Assembly (NCBI RefSeq): GCF_034522235.1
Contig: NZ_JAXHLN010000003.1
Span: 1,178,001-1,242,000 of the forward strand
DNA: 64,000 nucleotides
Direction: 5' to 3'
Source of the DNA: Thiohalophilus sp.
GTDB taxonomy: Bacteria > Pseudomonadota > Gammaproteobacteria > UBA6429 > Thiohalophilaceae
The translations under genes were made by a program, and so were the position numbers. This document shows positions 51,322 to 60,502 of this stretch, piece by piece; position 1 is the stretch's first letter; every line of letters begins with the position of its first letter. The notes beneath the pieces were generated by a model. The model was given only the letters and a program-made list of their open reading frames with translations, was not told the origin of the DNA and did no database searches.

Positions 51322-53955
51322 ATGAACAGCAGTGCTGAATTACGTACAGCCTTTTTGGAATACTTTCGCGAGCGGGGCCACGAAGTCGTCGCCTCCAGCC
51401 CGCTGGTGCCGGCCAATGATCCGACCCTGCTGTTTACCAATGCCGGCATGGTGCAGTTCAAGGAGACCTTCCTCGGCCAGGAGCCGCGTCCCTACAAACG
51501 GGCGGTCAGTTCCCAGCGCTGCGTGCGTGCCGGTGGCAAGCACAACGATCTGGAAAACGTCGGCTATACCGCCCGCCATCACACCTTTTTCGAAATGCTG
51601 GGCAACTTCAGCTTCGGCGATTATTTCAAGCGCGAGGCAATCGGCTATGCGTGGGAGTTTCTCACCGAGATACTGAAACTGCCGGCGGACAAGTTATGGG
51701 TGACCGTCTATCAGGACGACGAAGACGCCGCCAATATCTGGCTCAAGGAGATCGGCGTGGACGAACAGTGCTTTACCCGTATCGGCGATAAGCCGGGCGG
51801 CAAGCGTTACGAAAGCGACAACTTCTGGTCCATGGGCGACACCGGCCCCTGCGGGCCCTGTACCGAGATTTTCTACGACCACGGCCCCGGGGTGCCCGGC
51901 GGTCCGCCCGGCAGTCCCGACGAAGACGGCGATCGCTATATCGAGATCTGGAACCTGGTCTTCATGCAGTATGATCGGGACAAGAGCGGTACCCTCAATC
52001 CGCTGCCCAAACCGTCGGTGGACACCGGCATGGGACTCGAGCGCCTGGCTGCGGTCATGCAGGGCGTGCACAGCAATTACGAAATCGATCTGTTCCAGAA
52101 CCTGATCGATGCCGCGGCGAAAGTGACCGGCTGCAAGGACAAGCAGGATAATTCCCTCAAGGTCATCGCCGATCACATCCGCTCCTGCAGCTTTTTGATC
52201 GTCGATGGCGTGATGCCCTCCAACGAAGGGCGCGGGTATGTGCTGCGGCGGATCATTCGCCGGGCGATTCGTCACGGTCACAAACTGGGGGCGGCACAGG
52301 GCTTTTTCCATCAACTGGTTGAACCTCTGGCCAACGAGATGGGCGAGGCCTATCCCGAACTGGTCAAACAGCAGACCATGGTGGAGAAAGTCTTGAAGCA
52401 GGAAGAGGAACGCTTTGCCGAAACCCTGGATCAGGGCATGCAAATCCTGGATCAGGCGATCGCCGATCTGCCCGATCAGACGATCCCCGGCGAGACTATT
52501 TTCAAGCTGTACGACACCTTCGGCTTCCCGGTGGATCTGACCAACGACATCGCCCGCGAGCGCGGTCTGCAACTGGATATGGCCGGTTTCGACAAGGCCA
52601 TGGCCGCCCAGCGTGAGCGGGCCCGTTCCGCCAGCCAGTTCGACGTCGATTACGGCGAAGCCGTGCAGGTGGAAGGCGAGACCGAGTTTACCGGTTACGC
52701 GCAGCTGGCCGGCCCGGCCACGGTCGAGGCGATTTATCAAAACGGTCAGCCGGTGGAGAAACTGGGCCAGGGCCAGGCCGGCATGCTGGTGCTGGATCGC
52801 ACCCCGTTTTACGCCGAAGGCGGTGGCCAGGTGGGCGATCGCGGCCGGCTGCAGTCGGCAGGGGGCAAGTTCACGGTCGAGGATACCCGCAAGCAGGGCG
52901 GCAAGGTCTTTTTGCATTTTGGCAAGGTGAGCGAAGGGACGATCAAGACCGGCGAGCAGGTCGAGGCCAGCGTGGATGCCGAGCGCCGTCAGGCCACGGC
53001 CTATAACCATTCGGCCACCCATCTGCTGCATGCCGCGCTGCGCCAGGTACTTGGCGAGCATGTCACCCAGAAGGGCTCGCTGGTGGACGCCGATCGCCTG
53101 CGTTTCGACTTCTCCCATTTCGAGCCGATCAGCCGCGAACAGTTGCAGCAGATCGAGACGCTGGTCAACGTGCATATCCGGCGCAACCACCCCGTCGAAA
53201 CGCAAGTGATGGCGCCGGAGGCCGCGATCGCCGCCGGTGCGCTGGCCCTGTTCGGCGAGAAATACGGGGAAGCGGTGCGGGTGCTGCGCATGGGCGAGTT
53301 TTCCATGGAGCTGTGCGGGGGCACCCATGTTGAGCGTACCGGCGATATCGGCCTGTTCAAGATCGTCAGCGAGGGCGGTGTGGCCGCCGGCGTGCGTCGC
53401 ATCGAAGCGATGACCGGCCAGCGGGCCTTGCAGTGGGTGGAAGAGAACGAAACCCAGCTGGAGGAGCTCGCCGGCCTGTTCAAGGGCGCGCGCGAGCAAC
53501 TGGCTGAACGGGTGCGCCAGACGCTGGAACAGCACCGTCAGCTGGAAAAAGAGGTGGAGCGGCTCAAGGCCAAACTGGCCAGCAGCCAGGGCTCCGATCT
53601 CGCCGCCCAGGCCCGGGAGATCGACGGGCTCAAGGTACTGGCGGCACGCCTGGACGGGGCCGATCCGAAGTCGCTACGCGACACAGTGGATCAGCTCAAG
53701 AACAAACTCGGCTCGGCGGCCGTGGTGCTGGCCACCGTCAGTGGCGGCAAGGTGTCCCTGGTTGCCGGGGTCAGCCAGGACAGCACCGGCAAGCTGAAGG
53801 CCGGTGAACTGGTGAATATGGTCGCGCAACAGGTGGGCGGCAAGGGCGGCGGTCGCCCGGACATGGCGCAGGCCGGGGGCAGCCAGCCTGAAGCCCTGGA
53901 TGCCGCGCTGGCCAGCGTGCCCGACTGGGTGCGTGGGCAGCTTGGCGGCGCATAA
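51322..53955 (+). CDS. alaS: Alanine--tRNA ligase
   Basis: About 877 residues begin [20 protein letters not shown]. The class II catalytic core ([20 protein letters not shown], motif 1 region) is followed by the tRNA-recognition domain, the editing domain with [12 protein letters not shown] and [10 protein letters not shown] zinc/editing motifs, and a C-terminal C-Ala/DHHA1 domain. It charges tRNA-Ala and clears mischarged serine or glycine. Adjacent ATGs at 51319 and 51322 are possible; TTGGAT lies about eight bases before the second. The chromosome order alaS-lysC-csrA-tRNA-Ser follows. Confidence 0.97.
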   Translation: MNSSAELRTAFLEYFRERGHEVVASSPLVPANDPTLLFTNAGMVQFKETFLGQEPRPYKRAVSSQRCVRAGGKHNDLENVGYTARHHTFFEMLGNFSFGDYFKREAIGYAWEFLTEILKLPADKLWVTVYQDDEDAANIWLKEIGVDEQCFTRIGDKPGGKRYESDNFWSMGDTGPCGPCTEIFYDHGPGVPGGPPGSPDEDGDRYIEIWNLVFMQYDRDKSGTLNPLPKPSVDTGMGLERLAAVMQGVHSNYEIDLFQNLIDAAAKVTGCKDKQDNSLKVIADHIRSCSFLIVDGVMPSNEGRGYVLRRIIRRAIRHGHKLGAAQGFFHQLVEPLANEMGEAYPELVKQQTMVEKVLKQEEERFAETLDQGMQILDQAIADLPDQTIPGETIFKLYDTFGFPVDLTNDIARERGLQLDMAGFDKAMAAQRERARSASQFDVDYGEAVQVEGETEFTGYAQLAGPATVEAIYQNGQPVEKLGQGQAGMLVLDRTPFYAEGGGQVGDRGRLQSAGGKFTVEDTRKQGGKVFLHFGKVSEGTIKTGEQVEASVDAERRQATAYNHSATHLLHAALRQVLGEHVTQKGSLVDADRLRFDFSHFEPISREQLQQIETLVNVHIRRNHPVETQVMAPEAAIAAGALALFGEKYGEAVRVLRMGEFSMELCGGTHVERTGDIGLFKIVSEGGVAAGVRRIEAMTGQRALQWVEENETQLEELAGLFKGAREQLAERVRQTLEQHRQLEKEVERLKAKLASSQGSDLAAQAREIDGLKVLAARLDGADPKSLRDTVDQLKNKLGSAAVVLATVSGGKVSLVAGVSQDSTGKLKAGELVNMVAQQVGGKGGGRPDMAQAGGSQPEALDAALASVPDWVRGQLGGA

Positions 53956-54021
53956 TGCGCGCGCCGCCGCTTGCGACTCTGTCCGTTCCGCCCGGGGGAG
54001 AGTGATGAAGAACCTCTCTTC

Positions 54022-54057
54022 GCCCGCCAAATTCGCTGCACGATCGGCGGCTTTTTT
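54022..54057 (+). terminator. Probable terminator after alaS
   Basis: GCCCGCC and GGCGGC pair, with one bulged base, across a 17-base loop and are followed by six Ts. It lies about 65 bases beyond the alaS stop. Confidence 0.5.
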
Positions 54058-54140
54058 ATAACGCGGATGCCCTGGCGCCTTTCAATCTCCTGCTAACTAG
54101 TGTTTAATTTGCGCCCTTTGGGCACAGTGTAAAGGTTTTA

Positions 54141-55370
54141 ATGGCTCTTATTGTTCAAAAATACGGCGGTACGTCGGTCGGCACGGTCGAGAAAATCGAA
54201 AATGTCGCCGACAAGGTCATCGCCAGTCGCCAGGGCGGCCACGATGTGGTGGTGGTCGTTTCCGCCATGAGCGGCGAGACCAACCGTCTGATCGAACTGG
54301 CTAACCAGGTGAGTGACCAGCCCGAACCGCGGGAGTACGATGTACTGGTCTCTACCGGCGAGCAGGTGACCATTGCCCTGCTGAGCATGGCACTGAATGC
54401 GCGCGGCTACCCGGCCCGATCCTATACCGGCTCGCAGGTGCATATTCTGACCGACAGTGCGCACACCAAGGCGCGGATTCTGGATATCGATGAAAGCCGT
54501 ATGCGCACCGATCTGGATCAGGGACGGGTAGTGGTGGTCGCCGGCTTTCAGGGGCGGGATGAGGAAAACAATATCACCACGCTTGGCCGCGGGGGCTCCG
54601 ATACCACGGCGGTGGCGCTGGCGGCGGCCCTCAAGGCCGATGAATGCCAGATTTATACCGACGTGGACGGTGTTTACACCACCGATCCCCGCGTCGTCGC
54701 TGACGCCCGGCGCCTGCAGCGCATCACGTTCGAGGAGATGCTGGAGATGGCCAGCCTCGGGTCGAAAGTCCTGCAGATCCGTGCGGTGGAATTTGCTGGC
54801 AAATATAATGTCAATCTAAGGGTGCTCTCCTCTTTTGAAGAGGGGCCCGGTACACTGATTACTTACGAGGAACAAACGGATATGGAACAACCTGTCATCT
54901 CCGGCATCGCCTTCAATCGCGATGAAGCCAAGTTGACGATCCTGGGCGTTCCGGATCAACCCGGTATGGCGTTCAGTATTCTGGGCCCGATTGGTGATGC
55001 CAATATCGAAGTCGACATGATTATCCAGAACGTTGGTGCCGACGGAACGACCGACTTTACCTTTACCGTGCATCGCAACGATTATGAAAAAACCCTTAAA
55101 TTGTTGCAGGACGTTGCAGGCAAACTGGGCGCACGTGAGGTTGCAGGCGATAAATCCATTGTTAAAATCTCCCTGGTCGGCGTCGGCATGCGTTCCCATG
55201 CCGGTGTCGCCAGTCAGATGTTTGAAACCCTGGCCAGGGAAGGGATCAATATCATGATGATATCCACCTCGGAAATTAAAATCTCCGTTGTCGTCGCGGA
55301 AAAGTATCTTGAACTGGGTGTGCGGGCTCTGCATGGCGCCTTCCAGCTCGAGCAGGAAATGACTTTGTAA
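54141..55370 (+). CDS. lysC: Aspartate kinase
   Basis: The 409-residue protein begins [20 protein letters not shown] with the aspartokinase signature KYGGTS and the [31 protein letters not shown] and [12 protein letters not shown] blocks. The C-terminal 160 residues form two ACT domains ([20 protein letters not shown] and [16 protein letters not shown]) that bind the regulatory amino acids lysine and threonine. It is a monofunctional enzyme and lacks a homoserine dehydrogenase domain. It initiates the pathway to lysine, methionine and threonine. A second in-frame start for a shorter beta form may exist (see 54867-54884). Confidence 0.96.
   Translation: MALIVQKYGGTSVGTVEKIENVADKVIASRQGGHDVVVVVSAMSGETNRLIELANQVSDQPEPREYDVLVSTGEQVTIALLSMALNARGYPARSYTGSQVHILTDSAHTKARILDIDESRMRTDLDQGRVVVVAGFQGRDEENNITTLGRGGSDTTAVALAAALKADECQIYTDVDGVYTTDPRVVADARRLQRITFEEMLEMASLGSKVLQIRAVEFAGKYNVNLRVLSSFEEGPGTLITYEEQTDMEQPVISGIAFNRDEAKLTILGVPDQPGMAFSILGPIGDANIEVDMIIQNVGADGTTDFTFTVHRNDYEKTLKLLQDVAGKLGAREVAGDKSIVKISLVGVGMRSHAGVASQMFETLAREGINIMMISTSEIKISVVVAEKYLELGVRALHGAFQLEQEMTL
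54867..54884 (+). promoter_or_regulatory. Internal ribosome binding site and start inside lysC
   Basis: GAGGAACAAACGGAT ends directly before an ATG at 54882-54884, in frame with lysC, codon 248. A product from here would be 162 residues and contain just the two ACT domains. This resembles the beta subunit known from Bacillus subtilis aspartokinase II; here it is inference. Confidence 0.45.
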
Positions 55371-55521
55371 AAGTTCGAAGATCGTAAAATAATGGTTTTT
55401 TACCGGTTTTGATTTATTAAAGTTTAGTAATGGGTTGACGATACCTACGGGGAGCCTGCCCGCAATCAGGCCAACCGAAGGACAGAAATGAGCGAATTAT
55501 CCGAAAAGGAGTTAGATTGAC

Positions 55522-55716
55522 ATGTTGATTTTGACCAGACGGGTGGGTGAAACACTCATGATTGGCGACGAAGTCACCGTGACAGTCCTGGGTGTCAAGG
55601 GCAACCAGGTGCGTATCGGTGTCAATGCGCCCAAGGACGTTTCCGTCCACCGCGAAGAGATTTACGAGCGGATCAAGAGCGAAGAAGACGGCAGCACCCA
55701 GGAGTCCGGCAGCTGA
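55522..55716 (+). CDS. csrA: Carbon storage regulator CsrA (RsmA)
   Basis: The 64-residue protein begins [20 protein letters not shown] with [20 protein letters not shown], the RNA-binding core of CsrA including the VHREEIY helix. It binds GGA motifs in 5' leaders and controls carbon flow, motility and biofilm formation. AAAAGGAGTTAG upstream is a good ribosome binding site. alaS-lysC-csrA-tRNA-Ser is the order found in Pseudomonas and relatives. Confidence 0.97.
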   Translation: MLILTRRVGETLMIGDEVTVTVLGVKGNQVRIGVNAPKDVSVHREEIYERIKSEEDGSTQESGS

Positions 55717-55753
55717 GACTTTACCTCGGCCCCCGGCCCTAGTATCCTTTGCT

Positions 55754-55773
55754 CCCCGGTGAAAACGGGGTTT
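55754..55773 (+). terminator. Weak terminator-like hairpin after csrA
   Basis: CCCCG (55754-55758) and CGGGG (55766-55770) flank GTGAAAA and are followed by TTT. It ends just before the tRNA-Ser gene; the stem is only five pairs. Confidence 0.4.
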
Positions 55774-55774
55774 C

Positions 55775-55867
55775 GGAGAGATGGCCGAGTGGCTGAAGGC
55801 GCTCCCCTGCTAAGGGAGTATGGGGTTAATAGCTCCATCGAGGGTTCGAATCCCTCTCTCTCCGCCA
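55775..55867 (+). tRNA. tRNA-Ser (anticodon GCU)
   Basis: A 93-nt class II tRNA with acceptor arms GGAGAGA/TCTCTCC, discriminator G and encoded CCA at 55865-55867. The anticodon stem CTCCC/GGGAG encloses CTGCTAA, anticodon GCT, reading AGC/AGU codons. The long variable arm is TATGGGGTTAATAGCTCCATC and the T arm contains GGTTCGAATCC. Its 3' end marks the start of the accessory region. Confidence 0.97.
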
Positions 55868-56131
55868 ATTTATAATTATAATCCTATAAAAAACAATAAC
55901 TTAATATTGCATTCATACGCATAGTCCCCCATTTGGCCCCCTTTTGTAGCCGTAGCAGTTCCTTCGGGTTACTGTGATCATAGTTTTCTATAATTTCAAA
56001 AATGTCTGGTTGCTGAGAATCATTCGTTTTCTGCAAATCAAATCGCACTGATAGAAAGCCTCTAGCCTTGAGCTCTAGTGTGTTAGAGGCCTGAGGCTAT
56101 CTTCCTAAAATAGTGAATCAGGTGGAATCGG
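55868..56131. other. Left boundary of the putative island after tRNA-Ser
   Basis: AT-rich sequence starts immediately after the tRNA. No integrase gene and no repeat of the tRNA 3' end is visible within the window; a right attachment copy would lie beyond 64000. GTCCCCCATTTGGCCCCCTT at 55924-55943 is a notable C-rich patch. Confidence 0.4.
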
Positions 56132-56881
56132 ATGCCATGTAGCAAATGCGGTGAAAAAAACACCATTCGAGCACATTTAATTCCTCAAGTGTTTTGTAAA
56201 GAAGTGCAGACTGGGAAAAGCCATGCTACATCGGTTAAGACAGATGGATCATTTCATCCTACTCAATCAGGCACATTCGATAAAAACATACTATGTGCAA
56301 CCTGCGATGGGGAGTTGGGTAGACTGGAAGAATATGCCGCTATTGTGTTTGCTAATATAAGAAAAGGCTCAATTAATAGAGGATTTGGCATAAAAGAATG
56401 TCACGGTATCGACAAAGATAAAATTTTAAGATTCTGTGCAGGAATTCTCTGGAAATACAGTATTACCTCTGAGCAATATGGAAAAATTGATCTTTACAGC
56501 TATCAAGATCAAATTAAGAAAATTGCATTCGGTGAAATACAAATTCCCTCATGGTTTGATGTCGCTTTAGTGCGATTGCTGATCCATAAGCAAGATGATG
56601 AGGTTTTTGCATACCGAGCACCTTTGAATTTTAAGAAACAAAATGTCAGATTGTATAAGTTCATGCTGGGCGGCATGGTTTGTCTGGTTAAAGCCAATAA
56701 GAAAAAAATGAATTTTGGTGATGAGCTATCAAAAATTTTGTTAAACCAGGAAGGCGAATTGAGATATTTGCTGGCACCAGCTGAACCGACCGAAGATTAC
56801 AGGCTACCTAAACGGCTGGCTAATGGAACGCCAAAATTGTCTGCGTTCTTGGATAAACAAGATACAACCATAAACCGATAA
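56132..56881 (+). CDS. HNH-like zinc-binding protein, uncharacterised
   Basis: The 249-residue protein begins MPCSKCGEKNTIRAHLIPQV. C3 and C6, H15 in RAHLIPQ, and C55/C58 in LCATCDGELG have the spacing of treble-clef HNH endonucleases, though the order of the remaining catalytic residues is not certain. The C-terminal part is unassigned. GGTGGAATCGG precedes the ATG. It is AT-rich and is the first gene after the tRNA-Ser, with the HrgA-like gene 30 bases behind it in the same direction, so the pair may form one defence or mobile-element unit. Function is inferred. Confidence 0.6.
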   Translation: MPCSKCGEKNTIRAHLIPQVFCKEVQTGKSHATSVKTDGSFHPTQSGTFDKNILCATCDGELGRLEEYAAIVFANIRKGSINRGFGIKECHGIDKDKILRFCAGILWKYSITSEQYGKIDLYSYQDQIKKIAFGEIQIPSWFDVALVRLLIHKQDDEVFAYRAPLNFKKQNVRLYKFMLGGMVCLVKANKKKMNFGDELSKILLNQEGELRYLLAPAEPTEDYRLPKRLANGTPKLSAFLDKQDTTINR

Positions 56882-56911
56882 CGAACTGCTGGTTTTCGAG
56901 GGAGATGGGGG

Positions 56912-57865
56912 ATGAGTTTTACATTTACAGATTACGCTGTAGAAGTTCTGGTGGATGCAGACAAGCCGCTAACCTATCAGGAAATATGGGAAATTGGTAA
57001 GAATAAGGGTTTAGATCAACGGTTAAACACTACAGGTAAAACTCCTTGGCAAACACTTGGTGCCAGATTGTTTGTGGAAGTAAGAGATAATCCTAGAACT
57101 GAATTTATTAAAATTGGAAGCAGGCCCGCCAGATTTTTTCTTAAGGCAAGGGCTAGCCAGTTGCCAGATGACATCATAGAAAAAATCGAAGTATCAGAAA
57201 GAAAAGAAAGAGAGCCTAAATCCAAATATACTGAAAGAGATCTTCATCCGCTGCTGAGTTATTTTGCATATACGAATCCCACATTTAGCCGGGGAAAAAG
57301 CATACTTACCAAAACCATCTTTCATGAGAAATCAAAGAAGCATGGGTATAGTGAGTGGAGCCATCCGGATCTCGTAGGTTTTCATCTTCCTTTGGAGGAC
57401 TGGAACCCCGACTTAATAGAGTTCAATCGTATATCAGACAACAATGCATTAAAGTTATTCTCTTTCGAGCTTAAAAAATCGATAACTAAAGGTAATTACA
57501 GAGAAGCTTTTTTCCAGGCTGTTTCCAATTCATCGTGGGCAAACGAAGGGTATCTGATTGCTGCAGAAATAAAACAAGATGATGAGTTGTTGTCAGAGCT
57601 TGAGCGGTTATCTATGTCATTCGGAATTGGTGTGATTCACCTTGATCTTAATGATATTGATTCATCGGGAATTCTCTATCATGCCAAATATAGGCCTCAG
57701 TTGGATTGGGAAACGATGAATAAATTGTCTGAGCAAAATGATGACTTCAGGCAATTTATCAAGGATGTCAAGATTGATTTCGATTCAAAACGAATACATA
57801 AGTCTGAATATGACAGTGTGATTGAGGACCCCGAGTCTTACATAAAAAAAATAAGGGGGTGCTAG
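56912..57865 (+). CDS. HrgA-type protein: HARE-HTH domain plus PD-(D/E)XK-like domain
   Basis: The 317-residue protein starts MSFTFTDYAVEVLVDADKPL, a HARE-HTH domain (about 1-80; LTYQEIWEIGKNKGLDQRL, LGARLFVEV) as found in restriction enzymes. The C-terminal domain (about 105-317) has D153 in SHPDLVGF and E186/K188 in LFSFELKKSI, spaced as in PD-(D/E)XK nucleases, followed by FFQAVSNSSW with a glutamine. The overall pattern fits the COG2958/HrgA family, of which H. pylori hrgA replaces a restriction gene. ATGGGGG precedes the ATG. It follows the HNH-like gene by 30 bases. Confidence 0.72.
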   Translation: MSFTFTDYAVEVLVDADKPLTYQEIWEIGKNKGLDQRLNTTGKTPWQTLGARLFVEVRDNPRTEFIKIGSRPARFFLKARASQLPDDIIEKIEVSERKEREPKSKYTERDLHPLLSYFAYTNPTFSRGKSILTKTIFHEKSKKHGYSEWSHPDLVGFHLPLEDWNPDLIEFNRISDNNALKLFSFELKKSITKGNYREAFFQAVSNSSWANEGYLIAAEIKQDDELLSELERLSMSFGIGVIHLDLNDIDSSGILYHAKYRPQLDWETMNKLSEQNDDFRQFIKDVKIDFDSKRIHKSEYDSVIEDPESYIKKIRGC

Positions 57866-58253
57866 CATTAAGGCTGTTGTTGTGGGCTGCGGAGTAGGCG
57901 GCGCGCGCCATTCTCGATAAATCTCCTCAATGCTCAGAATTGCTAAGGTTGTTCGCTCAGGACTTGGCCCGGCGATAGTCATTGAATGTAACTGCTGATT
58001 TCATATCACGCGCCCGCGCGCGTACTGGTTGCAAAACCCCATTTTCCTGACTGCGCATTAAACAGCGGTAATGGCAATAATTCGATTGTCATGCAAGTCA
58101 TCACTACCTGAACATAGATAGAGATATAGATATATCTTATGTGTTTTGTGTGCCTGGGTGACTGTGTTTTTGTGCACTTATTCACTATGTAGCATTTCCC
58201 TATGCAGTGAAATCACCGGAAAGCCAGTCACTGCAAGGGTTTTGGCCTGATGC
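57866..58253. other. Intergenic region, AT-rich tract beside the TGTG array
   Basis: No gene is supported. A GC-rich GCGCCCGCGCGCGT occurs near 58010, and a strongly AT-rich tract with ATAGATAGAGATATAGATAT lies at 58114-58137. The following 80 bases hold the TGTG array. Together with that array it recalls an origin-like layout, but no replication gene is next to it. Confidence 0.4.
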
Positions 58254-58334
58254 TGTGCCCAGTATGTGTGCCCGATCTTTGTGCTCAATTTGTGCCCAGA
58301 TTGTGCCGGAAATGTGCCAGAGTTGTGATCGGTC
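58254..58334. repeat. Phased array of seven TGTG motifs (iteron-like)
   Basis: TGTG occurs at 58254, 58267, 58280, 58291, 58302, 58313 and 58324, with spacings of 13, 13, 11, 11, 11 and 11 bases. Most copies continue as TGTGCC or TGTGCCC. The last four intervals equal roughly one helical turn, so the motifs would face the same side of the DNA. The array lies directly after the 3' end of the minus-strand gene at 58333-58839. Confidence 0.75.
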
Positions 58335-58839
58335 ATGTTTCCTTATTCAGGGAGATGCTCGTGATTTTGTAATAACCAGCTCCCTTGCCATCTAGGCAAT
58401 GTTCAATCTCGCCGGTGAAAACAAGCTTGCCCAGCTTACTACGGAGGGATTTATGGACGCGGCACCACCTGCTGGGTGGTTCGCCCACAGCTTCCATCCA
58501 GAACTGCCGGAATTTCCCACGCTCTGGTGGATTGAATTGCCCGTTCTTACCCGCTGGGTAGTTGTTCCCCTGCCGGCTTTTCAGACCCACATTGAAAAAC
58601 TTCACGGCTTGTAGCTGCCCGTCCAGGGCTTCAAACTCCAGAGCGACACTGCCAGTCCTTGTTGTTCGGTGGCCGATATAGCGAAATTGGCGAGCTTCTT
58701 CGTCGGCACTGTTCTCTGTTTTGGGAACACCCTCAATCTGGACGCCTCTTCTCGGAGGTTTGCAGCTTGATCCAGCGAACTCCGCCAGCCATTCCTCCGT
58801 GGTTTGATCCTCTGGTCGCTTCCTCTCGACAATGCCCAT
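58333..58839 (-). CDS. Hypothetical protein, 168 residues, mobile-element type
   Basis: I do not recognise the family. The protein starts MGIVERKRPEDQTTEEWLAE and has a compact middle with RQFRYIGHRTTRTGSVALEF and ERGKFRQFWMEAVGEPPSRW, rich in Arg, Lys and aromatic residues, which would suit nucleic-acid binding. No signal or membrane segment is present. Its ATG overlaps the stop of the 72-residue gene as TGATG, and that gene overlaps alpA, so all three are co-translated. Confidence 0.6.
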   Translation of the reverse strand: MGIVERKRPEDQTTEEWLAEFAGSSCKPPRRGVQIEGVPKTENSADEEARQFRYIGHRTTRTGSVALEFEALDGQLQAVKFFNVGLKSRQGNNYPAGKNGQFNPPERGKFRQFWMEAVGEPPSRWCRVHKSLRSKLGKLVFTGEIEHCLDGKGAGYYKITSISLNKET

Positions 58840-59057
58840 CAGTTACCCGCCTTATCCTCCGGATTTGGACGGGTAAACGGTCTCACAGACCACAAAGGGC
58901 AAATATCGCTGTTACACCCCCGGATCAGTTCGACGACATTTTTCTGGGTCCTTGTGTCTTGTTTTTCGCCACCCATGCACATGTAGCAATGTGCATCAAC
59001 GGAGGCTCGCAGAGAGATTGAGTGCAGGCCTTTGGAAAGGGGATTCTGTGCCTTCAT
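58839..59057 (-). CDS. Small cysteine-containing protein of mobile elements
   Basis: The 72-residue protein begins MKAQNPLSKGLHSISLRASV. The pattern C-x2-C-M-G-G (HCYMCMGGEK) followed by IRGCNSDICPLWSVRPF is a small zinc-ribbon-like motif that recurs in short phage and island proteins. The start overlaps the alpA stop by four bases, and the stop overlaps the next gene. Probably a DNA- or RNA-associated accessory protein; function unknown. Confidence 0.65.
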   Translation of the reverse strand: MKAQNPLSKGLHSISLRASVDAHCYMCMGGEKQDTRTQKNVVELIRGCNSDICPLWSVRPFTRPNPEDKAGN

Positions 59058-59251
59058 GCCACACCCCCTTTGCGGCTTTCTTCAATCCGGGTTTCGATCC
59101 ACTCCGTGATGTCGGATTCAAGCCAGCCGACAGCCCTCCCACCCAGTGAAATGGGCCTGGGGAACCGGCCTTCTGCTATGCGCAAATACAGCGTGCTGCG
59201 AGACAGGCCAGTACGGCTGATTACGGTCGGAAGTCGAAGGATGGTCTTCAT
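59054..59251 (-). CDS. AlpA-family transcriptional regulator
   Basis: The 65-residue protein begins MKTILRLPTVISRTGLSRST and continues with LYLRIAEGRFPRPISLGGRAVGW, the AlpA/phage-regulator HTH signature (P-xx-xxxTGLSRSTxYxxI...GxFPxPI). AlpA proteins activate or repress excision or island genes. It is the first gene of a three-gene minus-strand operon with overlapping ends. TAGACGATGAA precedes the ATG. The visible context, tRNA-Ser and restriction genes, fits an integrated island. Confidence 0.88.
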   Translation of the reverse strand: MKTILRLPTVISRTGLSRSTLYLRIAEGRFPRPISLGGRAVGWLESDITEWIETRIEESRKGGVA

Positions 59252-59342
59252 CGTCTAATACCTCCTCATGGGTTACCAAGAAGTCCATGCCTGAGAGGTT
59301 AGGGGAGAGGGAAGACGAATCGTAGGAACAGTAAAGGAACAG

Positions 59343-60233
59343 TTAATTTTGCGCAGGTGGCTGATACAGCCTTTCCAGGTTTTTCAGGGTATCCCAGCCC
59401 GTTTGTGGGGTAATGGGATCGATATAGGGTAGTACCGCAATCATTTCCTCTGGCGGGACGTAATAGTTTTTGGCCCTGCCGGGAAGGTAAGTGCTCTCAT
59501 GTGAAGGAAAAATGTCTCCAAACATTACCCGGTGTATTTCGGCGTTCTCGATGGTTCTAGCCAGCCAGCCCTCGGCTGAGTTGACCAGTTCTAACAAGCC
59601 GATGTTCGTTGTTTGCTGTTTGGTAAACAGGCTGTGGAGCTCCAGGGCCAGATGGGCCACAGGGCGGGCCGGGCTCATGACCCGTTGTCTGAAGCTGGTG
59701 ATGATCTGTTCTTCTTCTTCTTCATCAGCGCTCGAGTAGAAAGCCGGATAGTGGCGGGTATTTTGCCGGGCAGCCTTGAGCATGAGATCCTTGAGGGGAA
59801 GCTGCGTGTTCGGGTCTCCACTCGAGGTTAATTTTTGGCCAAGTACCCAGCCGGCTCGCATCCTGGAGTGAAACTGGCGTAGCCCGTCGTTCAGAATCTG
59901 CTCAATTCGTTTGTTAGGCATATCGAGGAGGGATGAAATCCCGGGGGTAGCCCTCAGTTCCTTTCGTTCAGCGCTCCTTGGTTTCGTGCCTGTTTTGAAC
60001 ATCCGGGCACTGATGGCATCGACAAATCTCGAGCGTTTGGCCTGATCTTCCGGATAACAGAGAACCGACAGATAGATAGCCGCGCCTACCGGAGCAAAAC
60101 CGTCAAAAATCGGGGCCAGTACAAGCTCCCGATAACTCACTTCCCGATCAATACCGGCCATTTGCCAGGCATTGGAAAGCCTTCGGTAAATCTCCAGGCC
60201 GTCATCCCGTTCTTTGGTGACGCTACTTGTCAT
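59343..60233 (-). CDS. Hypothetical protein, 296 residues
   Basis: I do not recognise the family. It begins MTSSVTKERDDGLEIYRRLS, is soluble, and has no obvious catalytic motif. A glutamate-rich run (ADEEEEEQIITSF) lies near the middle and a conserved-looking YYVPPEEMIAVLPYIDPITP near the end. It is AT-balanced, longer than the surrounding operon genes and separated from alpA by 91 bases. A replication or partition role is possible but not shown. Confidence 0.6.
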   Translation of the reverse strand: MTSSVTKERDDGLEIYRRLSNAWQMAGIDREVSYRELVLAPIFDGFAPVGAAIYLSVLCYPEDQAKRSRFVDAISARMFKTGTKPRSAERKELRATPGISSLLDMPNKRIEQILNDGLRQFHSRMRAGWVLGQKLTSSGDPNTQLPLKDLMLKAARQNTRHYPAFYSSADEEEEEQIITSFRQRVMSPARPVAHLALELHSLFTKQQTTNIGLLELVNSAEGWLARTIENAEIHRVMFGDIFPSHESTYLPGRAKNYYVPPEEMIAVLPYIDPITPQTGWDTLKNLERLYQPPAQN

Positions 60234-60502
60234 GGGACAGTACCGACAAGGCTAAGGGTTTTCCTTGAGTCCATCTTTGGTGATCAGGGTGATAAACAGA
60301 TCTGTCTATTTCTGTCTATCCACATCCAATGTAGTATATCTAGGGTGCCAGTGAAGTCCATAATGGTGAATTGATAGGCAATTACAGAGGCGTAGGACGA
60401 TGCCGTATGAGTAGGCGCCGAGATTACAGTCTCTGACCAGACGTTAATCTTCAGGATTAGAAAAATAAATTAAAAACAATAACTTAAGAGTTTCGCCCGT
60501 TC
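60234..60502. other. Intergenic region upstream of hsdM
   Basis: No gene is supported. ACAGATCTGT (near 60295) is a palindrome, directly followed by the repeat TCTGTCTATTTCTGTCTAT (60301-60319). The rest is AT-rich and would hold the hsdM promoter and a divergent promoter for the gene at 60233. Confidence 0.4.

Noticed and set aside
51694..53535. Minus-strand open frame opposite alaS
   Set aside because: Antisense shadow of alanyl-tRNA synthetase.
58254..58334. TGTG array as a CRISPR or tandem minisatellite
   Set aside because: Only the four- to seven-base motif is conserved and there are no spacers of CRISPR size; phased binding sites fit better.
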